From a virus: a DNA stretch of 46,429 nt. The notes beneath the pieces were generated by a model, which worked only from the letters and a program-made list of their open reading frames with translations, did no database searches and was not told the origin of the DNA. This document shows, piece by piece, positions 7,977 to 16,325 of this stretch. Location: IMG/VR virus record IMGVR_UViG_3300032116_000361, positions 1 to 46,429 of that record. One strand, written 5' to 3'. Numbering within the stretch: the stretch's first letter is position 1; the number at the start of each line of letters is the position of its first letter. The position numbers and the translations under genes are program-made.

Positions 7977-9731
7977 ATGGCCGACTCACGCATCAATCTC
8001 CTGACCCTTTCGACCAGCACGGCCTCGGACGATTTCTTCGTCACCGATGGGTCGGCGAACGGCACGCGCAGGTTGAGCGCGTCTAGCCCGACATTCAGCG
8101 GCGACCCGGTGGTTAATGGGACGCTCACGCTTAACGGCACCTCCGGGCCAAATGCCGTAATCGTGAATGGTAATGGCCTTGCGCTAAATACCACGGGGTC
8201 TGCTTCCATCCGGTTCCTAGATGGCCCTACCACCAGCAAGTGGTGGATTTACAAGCTTAGCGGTGACCAAAACCTCTACATCCGGGATATGGTGAATAGC
8301 CGGATGCAGACGACGTTCATCCCCGGCCTGACGTCCTCGAACGCTATCACTTATTTCTTCTCCAACATGATTGTGGAGTCGGCCGCCAGTTCTGTGAACT
8401 CGGTGACCGGAGCATTGGTGGTGACTGGTGGTGTCGGGGTGGGAGGTGCGATCAACGCGGGAGGAGCGATCAACGCGGGCGGTACGATCACCTCGAATAA
8501 TAGTTCGGGTTCGGGCCTTTTAGGGATGCGGTCGTCGGCGGGTAATGCCTCGTACATTTTCTGGTCAGAGACGGGTGTAGCTGACCGAGGCATCCTCGGG
8601 TTCAACAACGGGTCCAGCACGCTGTCGTACCGCTCGTTCTCATCCAGCTTCGCGACCGGGACGGAAGTGTTCTCCATCACAAGTGGAGGTAACGTGACGG
8701 CGGCTGGCACGCTGACGGTGAATGGGACAAGTGCGGTGATCCGGTCTTTGTTTACTTCGACGCGGCAGCTTGAGGTCCAAATCCCCCACACCGTCTCGAC
8801 CGAGAACTATCTCCGCGTTGCTTCCAATAATGGCACCACGTATGGCGGAGATTTCGGGTATGGCCTCACGGCGGCAGGCGATCCCGAGATCCGATTCAAT
8901 GCGGTTCACGCCGGTGCGGTAACGAATTGGCTTACGGTTCGCACGACTACCGCTCTTCCTTCTTTCCCAAAGGCTGTAAGTATTACTGACACTACCGCCT
9001 CCAACGCCTTCAATGCCGGTGCGCTAGTGGTAACCGGGGGCGTGGGAGTGGGCAATGAAGTCAGCGTGTTCGGCCGAGTCCGCGCCCAGCTTGGGCTGCA
9101 CGCTGATGGCAATGTTCCTGCGGGTCTTGCGGCAGCGTATCAAACTGATGTTCAATCGAGCACCACTCGCGACATCCTCTCCTTTGGGAACAGCGTACGC
9201 GCCGGTTTAATTCGCGGCTACCAAGATGGCAGCGGGGTTGTGCAATGGTCGTTTGGCCGTTACACCGCTTCCTCGTTTGAAGAGCAGATGCGGCTTTCTG
9301 GCGTTTCGGCCACAAGTTCCAGCCTGACCATCTACGGCACCACCGCCTCCACCACCACCGCCTCTGGCGCATTGGTGGTGAGCGGCGGGGTGGGCGTTGG
9401 TGGGAATCTAAACATTGGAGGTCAACTCGACCTGAACTCAGGTACGGCTGCTGCGCCGTCCCTGAAGTTGAACAGCACCAACAACGGCATCTATTACACC
9501 GGCTCCAATATCGTTCGCATTGCGGCGAATGGCGCAGAGGCAGCCACTTTTGGCGCCACTGCCGCTACCATTGTGGGCTCGTTTCAGACCGGCGCCCCCA
9601 CTGGTGGCACTTCCGCCCCGTGGAAGCTAGGCACCGTCGCGACCGTCACTCCGACCTCGCCCAACCGCACCATCGAAGTGGATATCGGCGGCACGACCTA
9701 CTACATCCACGCCAAGACCACGAATAACTGA
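7977..9731 (+). CDS. Tail fibre-like protein A, 584 residues
   Basis: The first ~40 residues (MADSRINLLT...DDFFVTDGSANGTRRL) form a short anchor shared with the next gene and, more loosely, with the genes at 12409 and 29534. The rest is Gly/Ser/Thr-rich beta sequence with the recurrent fibre motif GALVVTGGVGVGG near residues 141-155, 342-356 and 461-475. A tandem duplication (GGAINAGGAINAGG) lies after the first. The end (TIEVDIGGTTYYIHAKT) is a conserved fibre C-terminus type. Such motifs build elongated trimeric fibres used in host recognition. No chaperone or peptidase domain is visible. No Shine-Dalgarno sequence: the context is AACCGCCATGG. Confidence 0.75.
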   Translation: MADSRINLLTLSTSTASDDFFVTDGSANGTRRLSASSPTFSGDPVVNGTLTLNGTSGPNAVIVNGNGLALNTTGSASIRFLDGPTTSKWWIYKLSGDQNLYIRDMVNSRMQTTFIPGLTSSNAITYFFSNMIVESAASSVNSVTGALVVTGGVGVGGAINAGGAINAGGTITSNNSSGSGLLGMRSSAGNASYIFWSETGVADRGILGFNNGSSTLSYRSFSSSFATGTEVFSITSGGNVTAAGTLTVNGTSAVIRSLFTSTRQLEVQIPHTVSTENYLRVASNNGTTYGGDFGYGLTAAGDPEIRFNAVHAGAVTNWLTVRTTTALPSFPKAVSITDTTASNAFNAGALVVTGGVGVGNEVSVFGRVRAQLGLHADGNVPAGLAAAYQTDVQSSTTRDILSFGNSVRAGLIRGYQDGSGVVQWSFGRYTASSFEEQMRLSGVSATSSSLTIYGTTASTTTASGALVVSGGVGVGGNLNIGGQLDLNSGTAAAPSLKLNSTNNGIYYTGSNIVRIAANGAEAATFGATAATIVGSFQTGAPTGGTSAPWKLGTVATVTPTSPNRTIEVDIGGTTYYIHAKTTNN

Positions 9732-9736
9732 CCGTC

Positions 9737-11242
9737 ATGGCCGACTCACGCATCAACCTCCTGACCAGCGCGCCGGTCACCACCTCGGATGACTTCTTCG
9801 TCATCGACGGTGCGACCAACGGGACGCGGAAGCTGAATGCGTACGCCCCCAGCATCGGCGGGCTGGCAGCCTTCAACGGTTCGACGGTGGTGGACAGCCT
9901 GCCCACCGCGGCCTACTTCGGCAGCAACAAGCGGGTCTCGATCGGGTACGACAACGCGAACAACTGGGGCTTTGTCGCGACGCAGGACAGTGGCATTTCG
10001 TGGCAGGAACTCCGGCTGAACCCTTACGGGGGCATGGTCAAGGTGCCCTCGTCTTCCGCGTCCACCTCCACCATCACCGGCGCGTTCGTGGTCGGCAACG
10101 GGGTGGATGGGGGCATCGGCGCCAGCGGCAGCATCTGGTCGGGCGGCACGCTGACCGCGACCACCGGCACGAACAGCGGCGTCCTGCAGCTGAACCTGAT
10201 CAACAACTCCGCGGGCAACGCGGCGTCCTGCTTGTTCCGGTTCAACATGGGCACGCGGAGCGCGTCGCTCCAAGCGTACAACGACACGCACGCCACGCTG
10301 GCCGGTCAGCTGCGGATCGGGACGAGCAATGGTGACATCGTGATGATCCCGTCGGGGGTAGCCACGGCCACGTTTGCGGCTAGCGGGACTACGTTTGCTG
10401 GTGCATTGTCGGCTACGGGCGGGTCTTTTACCCTTTCCAATGCTGGCGGTGGGAGTGCGCTGGCTAACCTTAATAGCGCAGCGGGCCAGTTCAAAATTAT
10501 CGTCACCAAAACTGCGGGGGTGGATCGTTGGTACTTTGGACAAAACACGACCGCCGAGACGGGAAGTGATGCAGGGTCCGGGTTCTTCATCACCGCGTTA
10601 ACGGACGCGGGTGCGGTAATTGACACGCCTTTAGCCATCACGCGGGCAGCTGGCGGGCGCATCACGACTCCGCGCCCAGTCACCCTCTCCGACTCCACCG
10701 CCTCCAGCTCCACCATCTCGGGCGCACTGGTCGTCAGCGGCGGCGTCGGCATCGCCAAGCGCATCCACTCTGGTGAGGGGCTGACGACTGGTGGCGACAA
10801 CGAGACCCACATCAGCTTCGTCCGCAACGGGACGATCAGCATCGGTCCGACGGCTGCGGCGACGCCCAAGCTGGCGGTGGGTGGTGGGCTTCAGCTCTCC
10901 AATACCAGTCAAAGCGTCCCGGCGTGGGGCGATGTCGGCACCCAGCTTACGATCGCGGGCGCGGTACTTACCGATACCAGCTCGTCTGGCACTGTCTCTC
11001 GGACGGTCGTCAACAGCATCGCCTCGTCGGCCATAGCCGCCAGCAGCGTCACCACCTACACGCAGGCAGCCACGTTGTTCGTCGCCGGCGCCCCGACGGC
11101 CAACACGAATGTCACCATCACCCACGCTTACGCTATTTACACGGCGGCTGGACGCATCAACTTCCAAGGACTGCCCACCTCCGCCGCCGGCCTGCAGGCG
11201 GGCACGCTCTGGAACGACGCCGGAACCCTCAAGGTCGCTTAA
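9737..11242 (+). CDS. Tail fibre-like protein B, 501 residues
   Basis: A paralogue of the preceding gene: the N-terminus MADSRINLLT...DDFFVIDGATNGTRKL is nearly identical in pattern, and GALVVSGGVGIAKRI appears near residue 335. The centre is different, with GAFVVGNGVDGG (about residue 115) and a long beta region. The C-terminus (LPTSAAGLQAGTLWNDAGTLKV) is a common end of phage fibre and tailspike proteins. Two adjacent fibres with one anchor suggest that both attach to the same tail site, perhaps in alternative or mixed occupancy. This is inference from the shared N-terminus. Confidence 0.75.
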   Translation: MADSRINLLTSAPVTTSDDFFVIDGATNGTRKLNAYAPSIGGLAAFNGSTVVDSLPTAAYFGSNKRVSIGYDNANNWGFVATQDSGISWQELRLNPYGGMVKVPSSSASTSTITGAFVVGNGVDGGIGASGSIWSGGTLTATTGTNSGVLQLNLINNSAGNAASCLFRFNMGTRSASLQAYNDTHATLAGQLRIGTSNGDIVMIPSGVATATFAASGTTFAGALSATGGSFTLSNAGGGSALANLNSAAGQFKIIVTKTAGVDRWYFGQNTTAETGSDAGSGFFITALTDAGAVIDTPLAITRAAGGRITTPRPVTLSDSTASSSTISGALVVSGGVGIAKRIHSGEGLTTGGDNETHISFVRNGTISIGPTAAATPKLAVGGGLQLSNTSQSVPAWGDVGTQLTIAGAVLTDTSSSGTVSRTVVNSIASSAIAASSVTTYTQAATLFVAGAPTANTNVTITHAYAIYTAAGRINFQGLPTSAAGLQAGTLWNDAGTLKVA

Positions 11243-11248
11243 TCTCCC

Positions 11249-11506
11249 ATGAATACCAACATTGTACCGATCACCCCCGTCTCCGTCTGGACGTCCAGCG
11301 GGACCAAGACCGCGACGCAGTTCTGCGTGCGGTACGTCAACTACCAGAACGGCCCGGCCGTTGCCGACTGCACCCTGCTTACCGCCACGGGCGAGGAGGT
11401 GTCTTCCCAGCTGGTCAACGCCACCGCCGCGCAGACCGAAGCGTGGACCGATGACGCGGCGTTCTACGCCGTGCTCGCTCAGAACGCCGGGCTCACCCCG
11501 CTCTGA
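11249..11506 (+). CDS. Small protein following the fibre genes, 85 residues
   Basis: MNTNIVPITPVSVWTSSGTKTATQFCVRYVNYQNGPAVADCTL... is a compact beta-type sequence ending in AFYAVLAQNAGLTPL. Proteins like this often follow fibre or tail genes in phages with unknown function. The start has the context TCTCCCATG with no Shine-Dalgarno sequence. No membrane segment is present, so it is more likely virion-associated than lysis-related. Confidence 0.65.
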   Translation: MNTNIVPITPVSVWTSSGTKTATQFCVRYVNYQNGPAVADCTLLTATGEEVSSQLVNATAAQTEAWTDDAAFYAVLAQNAGLTPL

Positions 11507-11517
11507 AGAGGTGTTTC

Positions 11518-11670
11518 ATGGATCAGAACCTAACTCCGAAACAGGCACTCGAACTTCTCGCGCAGGCTGCGGCCCAGTTCCGCGGCACGCGATCCGATCA
11601 TGAGCTTATTGAAAAAGCTGTCCGGCTTTTGCTCCCTCTGGTCGAACCTGCCCCCGTCAAGACGGATTGA
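11518..11670 (+). CDS. Small helical protein, 50 residues
   Basis: Preceded by AGAGG seven bases upstream, a reasonable ribosome binding site. The product MDQNLTPKQALELLAQAAAQ... is a short amphipathic helical protein (QALELLAQAAAQFRGTRSDHELIEKAVRLLLPL), similar in kind to small helical proteins near lysis genes. It is the first gene of a run of short frames that lead to the holin-like gene. Function unknown. Confidence 0.55.
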   Translation: MDQNLTPKQALELLAQAAAQFRGTRSDHELIEKAVRLLLPLVEPAPVKTD

Positions 11671-11752
11671 ACTGCTGACGCTCGTTCAGCGGCTGACCGT
11701 TGCCGTCGGGGTGGTGGCCCTCATCGCCCTTCTGGTCCACGGCTGCCGCTGA
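11600..11752 (+). CDS. Candidate small membrane protein, 50 residues, overlapping
   Basis: An open frame overlapping the preceding gene by 71 bases in another frame. Product MSLLKKLSGFCSLWSNLPPS... has one hydrophobic segment near its C-terminus (LTVAVGVVALIALLVHG), and basic residues before it. Its non-overlapping part fills the gap to the holin-like gene, which is the main support. It has no ribosome binding site, and translation by coupling is possible. Could be a second holin or antiholin, or not expressed. Confidence 0.4.
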   Translation: MSLLKKLSGFCSLWSNLPPSRRIELLTLVQRLTVAVGVVALIALLVHGCR

Positions 11753-11755
11753 ACC

Positions 11756-12190
11756 ATGAGCCTCCTCTCCTTCCTCGCCTCGGCCGCCGGGGGCACACTG
11801 CTTGGCGGTGTGACCCAAGTGTTGGGCTCCGCGGTCAGCGAGCTAAAGGAGTGGAGTGCCTCCAAGCGCCGCATCGCGGAGATCGCGGCGCTCAAGGAGA
11901 AGGCCATCTCCATCGCGGAGGTGGAGGCGTTCGCCAAAGCGGTCGAGGGTACGACGAACTCCTCGTACTCGCCGCCCCCGCACGCGCCCGCGTGGACCCA
12001 CGGGCTCATGACCATCGCCGCGTTCACCACCCAGATGGTGCGCCCGGTGATGGTCGTAGGCGCCTGCTGGTACATCTGGAGCCGGCCGGCTGATCAGCTC
12101 GCAGGGCTGCAGCCGGAGATCCTGACCGTGTCGTTTGCCTGCGTGTATTTCTGGCTGGGCGTCCGCCACCAGCTGACCCGTTCCAAATGA
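11756..12190 (+). CDS. Holin-like membrane protein, 144 residues
   Basis: The architecture is a short N-terminal hydrophobic stretch (LLSFLASAAGGTLLGGVTQVLG), a charged helix (residues ~30-65), a Pro-rich linker, then two membrane segments (about residues 85-110 and 122-137: MTIAAFTTQMVRPVMVVGAC and ILTVSFACVYFWLGV). This matches the layout of the three-TM holin superfamily seen in gene transfer agents and many phages, which permeabilise the inner membrane for the lytic enzyme. The neighbouring small membrane genes support a lysis cluster. Start context is AACCATGAG without Shine-Dalgarno. It overlaps the next gene by four bases. Confidence 0.6.
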   Translation: MSLLSFLASAAGGTLLGGVTQVLGSAVSELKEWSASKRRIAEIAALKEKAISIAEVEAFAKAVEGTTNSSYSPPPHAPAWTHGLMTIAAFTTQMVRPVMVVGACWYIWSRPADQLAGLQPEILTVSFACVYFWLGVRHQLTRSK

Positions 12191-12402
12191 CACCCGATAA
12201 CTTCGACCGGCTGCAGTCATCCGTCGATCGCATCGAAAAGGCGATCGTGGGGGATCCCCAGATGGGGCATCGCGGCTTGGCCCAACGCGTTGAGCACATC
12301 GAGCAGCGCGTAGACTCACACGACAAGAAGCTCCTGCAGTGGGGCGCGGTCTTCGCCGTGATCGGCGTCGGCGCCTCGTGGCTCTTTAAGATCTTCACCT
12401 GA
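12187..12402 (+). CDS. Coiled-coil/membrane-anchored protein, XhlA- or spanin-like
   Basis: A 71-residue protein with a long charged helix (FDRLQSSVDRIEKAIVGDPQMGHRGLAQRVEHIEQRVDSHDKKL) followed by one C-terminal membrane segment (WGAVFAVIGVGASWLF). This layout is found in haemolysin XhlA-like phage proteins and other lysis accessories. The ATG overlaps the stop of the holin-like gene (ATGA), so the two are translationally coupled. Membrane topology is a prediction by eye. Confidence 0.6.
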   Translation: MTPDNFDRLQSSVDRIEKAIVGDPQMGHRGLAQRVEHIEQRVDSHDKKLLQWGAVFAVIGVGASWLFKIFT

Positions 12403-12408
12403 CCGTCC

Positions 12409-12885
12409 ATGCCCACGACCCTCATCCGCAACTTCCCGACGACCGCGCCCTCGCCTGACGCCACCGACTTCATCGCGTTGGACGGCAGCGCGCTCGGCTC
12501 GCGCAAGTGGCCGGCGACCCGGTTCCAGAACCTCGGCACGGGCGACAGCCCGACGTTCACGGCGGTCTCCGACTCCAAGGGCAACCTGCGGGTGATCCCG
12601 CAGAACGCGCAGACCAGCTCGTACACGCTGGTCCTTGCCGACTCGGGCAAGCACATCTCCACCACCGCCGGGGTGATCATCCCCTCGGGCGTGTTCTCGG
12701 CCGGCGACTGCGTGTCGATCATCAATGACAGCGCGTCGAACATCACGATCACCGCGACCGCCGTCACCTGCTACCTTTCCGGCACCGCCAGCACGGGTAA
12801 CCGCACCCTTGCCCAGCGCGGCCTTTGCAGTGTCCTCTGCATCGCTGCCAACACGTTCATCATCGCCGGGGCCGGACTCACCTGA
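12409..12885 (+). CDS. Short tail fibre-like protein, 158 residues
   Basis: The N-terminus (MPTTLIRNFPTTAPSPDATDFIALDGSALGSRKW) is a divergent version of the anchor of the 7977 and 9737 fibres (D-x-F-x-x-x-DG...G-x-R-K). The rest (NLRVIPQNAQTSSYTLVLADSGKHISTT, then TCYLSGTASTGNRTLAQRG) is a beta domain found at the ends of many phage fibre proteins. It may be a short fibre or a fibre cap using the same docking site. The stop overlaps the next start (TGATGA). Confidence 0.65.
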   Translation: MPTTLIRNFPTTAPSPDATDFIALDGSALGSRKWPATRFQNLGTGDSPTFTAVSDSKGNLRVIPQNAQTSSYTLVLADSGKHISTTAGVIIPSGVFSAGDCVSIINDSASNITITATAVTCYLSGTASTGNRTLAQRGLCSVLCIAANTFIIAGAGLT

Positions 12886-13664
12886 TGAGTATCCAGCAGC
12901 TAGTCATGGCGGTTGGCGGCCGGGTCAATGACGCGACCGGCGGGACGATCACCTACTTCGGGGACTACCAGATCCACACGTTCTTCGGCGGGCATGCCAC
13001 GTTCACGGTGACTCAGGCCGGGGTTTCTTCTACCCCAGTTGAGGTATTAGCCGTCGCTGGTGGCTACTCCGGTTCCGAGGGGGGTTACAGCGAGAACGAG
13101 GATGATCCTCCGGGCCCGGACAATAACGGCGGTGGTGGCGGTGGTGGCGGTTATGGCGGTGCGGTCGTCTCTTCCACATCCTTGACGCTTGCGTCCTTTG
13201 TCCTGAATACCGGGTACACCGTTTTTGCCGGGCCCTCCGGGGACAGCGCCTACATTCAGTACAATGGTGGGTATGTTAACGCCAGTGGCGGGGGCGCCAG
13301 TGGCGGTGCGGGCGGCTCGGAAGCGGGCGGCAATGGCACTGCTGGCGCTAACGGGACCACTTCCTCAATCACCGGCGTTTCCGCCGTGTATGGCAGTGGC
13401 GGCGGTGGCGGCGGTGGCGGTGCCAGCTATTTTACAGGCGCCGGCAGTGGGGCCAGTGGCGGGTCTAACGCTGGATCCGGCGGCAATGGTGGGGCGGCCA
13501 ATAACCCCGGGAACGATGGTGCTGCGGCCACGGGCTATGGTTCGGGCGGTGGCGGCGGTGGCGGCGCGGGCGGTGACGACTCCACCCTTCGGGCACCCGG
13601 CCAAGGCGGCGCGGGCTACGGCGGCGTCGTGATTGTGCGTTTCAAATACAAGAACATCGGATGA
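12885..13664 (+). CDS. Glycine-rich tail/adhesin-type protein, 259 residues
   Basis: After a short beta lead (TITYFGDYQIHTFFGGHATFTVTQAG..VEVLAVAGG) the protein is dominated by Gly runs (NNGGGGGGGGYGG, SGGGGGGGGASYF, GSGGGGGGGAGGDD) and ends GYGGVVIVRFKYKN. This is the glycine-rich domain typical of phage tail-tip adhesins, which can fold as polyglycine-II sandwiches and bind host receptors (as in the gp38 adhesin of T4-like phage S16). The start used here is the ATG at 12885 overlapping the preceding stop; the open frame extends further upstream only as a shadow. Receptor binding is inferred. Confidence 0.65.
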   Translation: MSIQQLVMAVGGRVNDATGGTITYFGDYQIHTFFGGHATFTVTQAGVSSTPVEVLAVAGGYSGSEGGYSENEDDPPGPDNNGGGGGGGGYGGAVVSSTSLTLASFVLNTGYTVFAGPSGDSAYIQYNGGYVNASGGGASGGAGGSEAGGNGTAGANGTTSSITGVSAVYGSGGGGGGGGASYFTGAGSGASGGSNAGSGGNGGAANNPGNDGAAATGYGSGGGGGGGAGGDDSTLRAPGQGGAGYGGVVIVRFKYKNIG

Positions 13665-16318
13665 ACAGGTATCGCTCATACGGTGAGGTGGACGATCAAC
13701 CCGTATCCATGGGGGATGGGTCGTTCACGGGCGTCGATGAGTACAACGCGTCCGAGAACATCCGCCCGGGCAACGTGCAGAAGGCGGTGAACCACGACTT
13801 CTCGTCGCAGGATGCCCAGACGCGCGGCGGCTTCGTGTGCTTGCCGGAACTGGGCTCGGTGCCGTTTGGCCTCGGCGCCTCGTGGGTCACGGAGACCACT
13901 CCGGTCAACAAGCCGTGGGTCGCGGTCGCGGCGGGTGGCGCGCGCATCGTGGCCGTGCAGTCGGACGGCACGGGAGTAAACGACGTGATGACGTCGGTCG
14001 ATGGCTGCACGTGGATCGAGGCTAGCACCGGGCTACCCTTGTACTGGTCGTCGGTCGTTTACGCCAACGGCCTCTACGTGGCGATGGCGTCCAACGCCGA
14101 CCCGTACCTGTTCGACACGAGTTTCGGCTCCACGGTGGTCACCTCGACCGGCGACGACATCGGCTACGATCTGGGCTATCGGTCGATGACTTCGTACGAT
14201 GGTCTTGCGTGGACGGCCCAGACTGTTCCGGGCCCTTACAGCTGGGCGGGCATCACTTACGGCGGCGGCCAGTTCGTCGCGGTGGCCAACGGAAACGGCG
14301 GCACTATGCAGGCGATGACTTCGCCCGACGGGTTTACGTGGACGTTGCGGAACACCCCGGCCTCCCAGCCCAACCACAACTGGCGGAGCGTCGCCTATGG
14401 CGGCGGCAAGTACGTGGCCGTGGCTTCGGGCGGATCCGGCTCGCTCAACCGGGCGATGTATTCTTCCGATGGCGTGACGTGGGTGGCGACGAATACACCG
14501 TCCGATCCCGCGGGCTGTGTCAGCGTGGCGTACGGCAATGGCGTCTTTGCTGCGGTGGCAACGACCAGTGTTAGCGGCACGCTCGGGGCAATGAGTTCTC
14601 CGGATGGCATTGCGTGGACCGCCCGCACCACGGGTTACGATGACTGGACCTCGATCACGTTTGGCAACGCCACTTTTACCGCGGTCGGCAACTCGGGCGT
14701 GGCGGCCAACTCAGTGATGATTTCCACCGATGCGGAAACGTGGGCAAAGCGTGACGCGGCCAACGGCAACTCATGGTCCTCGGTGGCGTACGGGCTTAAC
14801 CTGTACGTGGCGGTCTCGACCAATGGAGCACCGAGTCAGGTGATGACCGCGGCTCCGGCCAACTCGGTCTGGGCCACGGGTCTGTTCTCGGACCCGACCA
14901 ACCCGTCCGATGTCTGGATCATGGTGCTGGGTTCGGAGAACGTGGGCTTTTACGCCAGCGGCAAGACCAGCCGCACGATCAGCCTTGGCGGACAAACGGT
15001 GCTCACTCAGTCCACCATTGTTCAGGCCAACAACCAAGTTTACATTTTCCGCGGTAGTGAGAGCACCCCGCTGTACTGGAGCGGCAACTGGAATAGCACG
15101 TTCGTGCCGGTGCCGGACACCACGTTACCCGCTTCGTTTAATTCGATCCCGAAGAGCAATCAGGCGACATACTACCAGAACCGCCTGTGGGTGGTAAACG
15201 GCAAGGACAACATCGCCGCGTCGGACATCCTCGCGTTTACCGACTACGATCCGCTGGCCAACGAGATCAGCACCAACACGGGCAACTCGGACTACATCGT
15301 CGAGACGTTTCCGTTCGGTCAGAACAGCCTCGTCGTCTTCAAGAACAAGTCGATCATCCTGCTGCAGAACGTGGAGGGCAGCCTCTCCGATGTGACCGCC
15401 ACCGAGGTCACGCGGCAGGTCGGACTGGTCGGCATCAACGCGGTCACCACCGTGGGTCCGGATCTGGCCTACGTCAGCTACGGCAATGTCAACATGCTGA
15501 CGCTGACCTCGACTAACAACTCGACCCAGCATAAGACGCTGCCCCTGTCGTCGCGGGTGAGGAAGATCATGAGCCGGGTCAACTGGCCCTACGGCTACAA
15601 GATCAGCATGGGCTATTGGAGCAACAAGCTCTACATCGCCTTGCCGCTGGACAACAGCACGGTCTGCAACGCGGTCATCGTCTACAACTTTACCACCGAC
15701 CAGTGGTACGGCGAGTGGAACTTCGCCCCCGAGATGTCGATGGCGATCCAGAGCTGGCAGGTGATCGACTACCTCGGCCTGCAGCGTCTGCACGCGATCA
15801 CTGAGGACGGCCGGATCTTCGTCACCGACGAGGGGCAGAACGACATCAGCGGCTCCATCGTGGCCGAGATCTCGACCGAGCTGGTGACCCGCGCGTACGA
15901 CACATCGAACCTGAACCACTTCCAGCGCCGCTTGTACCTTGATCTCGCCACCAACCGCGCCCGGTTCTCGGCCGCGTCCTACAGCGAGGGGGCTAACGAG
16001 GAGTCGGTGGTTTTGACCGACCAGACCTACAGCCGGGCTCAGAGCTGGAAGTTCGGCGACACGCCGTACGACCTGACCAACGCGAACAACGACTTCAACC
16101 GGCCGTACCGCAAGGACTACTCCACCGGACCGGCCAGCGTGCAGTGCGGCACGGGGTTTGAGCCCGAGATGGCGCAGGAGTTCCGGCTGCCGCTGATCAC
16201 GCGCCGGCAGGGCCGGCTGAGCTGGATGAAGGTGACCAACACCCAAGGCTTCATTTCGGTCATGTCCCTTGGATTTGAAACTCGACCCGGTCAACGGGCC
16301 AACCTAGTTCAGATTTAA
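13661..16318 (+). CDS. Tail nozzle/stabilisation protein (P22 gp10-like) with inserted propeller-like repeats
   Basis: An 885-residue protein. The first ~65 residues (GDGSFTGVDEYNASENIRPGNVQKAVNHDFSSQDAQTRGG) and residues ~490-885 (ATYYQNRLWVVNGKD, ILAFTDYDP, NSLVVFKNKSIILL, YSEGANEESVV) follow the pattern of P22 gp10/T7 gp12-type nozzle proteins that close the tail tube. Between them, residues ~80-390 hold about five repeats with the core (M-x-S-x-DG-x-x-W...W-x-S-V-x-YG-x-G-x-Y-V-A-V), for example MTSPDGFTWT, MYSSDGVTWV, MSSPDGIAWT and MISTDAETWA. This is a sialidase/BNR-like beta-propeller pattern. Start overlaps the upstream stop (ATGA). Glycan binding is inferred. Confidence 0.7.
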   Translation: MNRYRSYGEVDDQPVSMGDGSFTGVDEYNASENIRPGNVQKAVNHDFSSQDAQTRGGFVCLPELGSVPFGLGASWVTETTPVNKPWVAVAAGGARIVAVQSDGTGVNDVMTSVDGCTWIEASTGLPLYWSSVVYANGLYVAMASNADPYLFDTSFGSTVVTSTGDDIGYDLGYRSMTSYDGLAWTAQTVPGPYSWAGITYGGGQFVAVANGNGGTMQAMTSPDGFTWTLRNTPASQPNHNWRSVAYGGGKYVAVASGGSGSLNRAMYSSDGVTWVATNTPSDPAGCVSVAYGNGVFAAVATTSVSGTLGAMSSPDGIAWTARTTGYDDWTSITFGNATFTAVGNSGVAANSVMISTDAETWAKRDAANGNSWSSVAYGLNLYVAVSTNGAPSQVMTAAPANSVWATGLFSDPTNPSDVWIMVLGSENVGFYASGKTSRTISLGGQTVLTQSTIVQANNQVYIFRGSESTPLYWSGNWNSTFVPVPDTTLPASFNSIPKSNQATYYQNRLWVVNGKDNIAASDILAFTDYDPLANEISTNTGNSDYIVETFPFGQNSLVVFKNKSIILLQNVEGSLSDVTATEVTRQVGLVGINAVTTVGPDLAYVSYGNVNMLTLTSTNNSTQHKTLPLSSRVRKIMSRVNWPYGYKISMGYWSNKLYIALPLDNSTVCNAVIVYNFTTDQWYGEWNFAPEMSMAIQSWQVIDYLGLQRLHAITEDGRIFVTDEGQNDISGSIVAEISTELVTRAYDTSNLNHFQRRLYLDLATNRARFSAASYSEGANEESVVLTDQTYSRAQSWKFGDTPYDLTNANNDFNRPYRKDYSTGPASVQCGTGFEPEMAQEFRLPLITRRQGRLSWMKVTNTQGFISVMSLGFETRPGQRANLVQI

Positions 16319-16325
16319 TCTCCTT

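Noticed and set aside
11600-11752. Lipoprotein (o-spanin) reading of the 50-residue protein because of ...LLVHGC
   Set aside because: His at -2 is a poor lipobox and only one residue follows the Cys, so no mature lipoprotein would remain.
15125-16294. 389-codon minus-strand open frame opposite the nozzle gene
   Set aside because: Antisense shadow of a GC-biased gene; composition (Val/Arg/Leu/Asp) mirrors the plus-strand codons.
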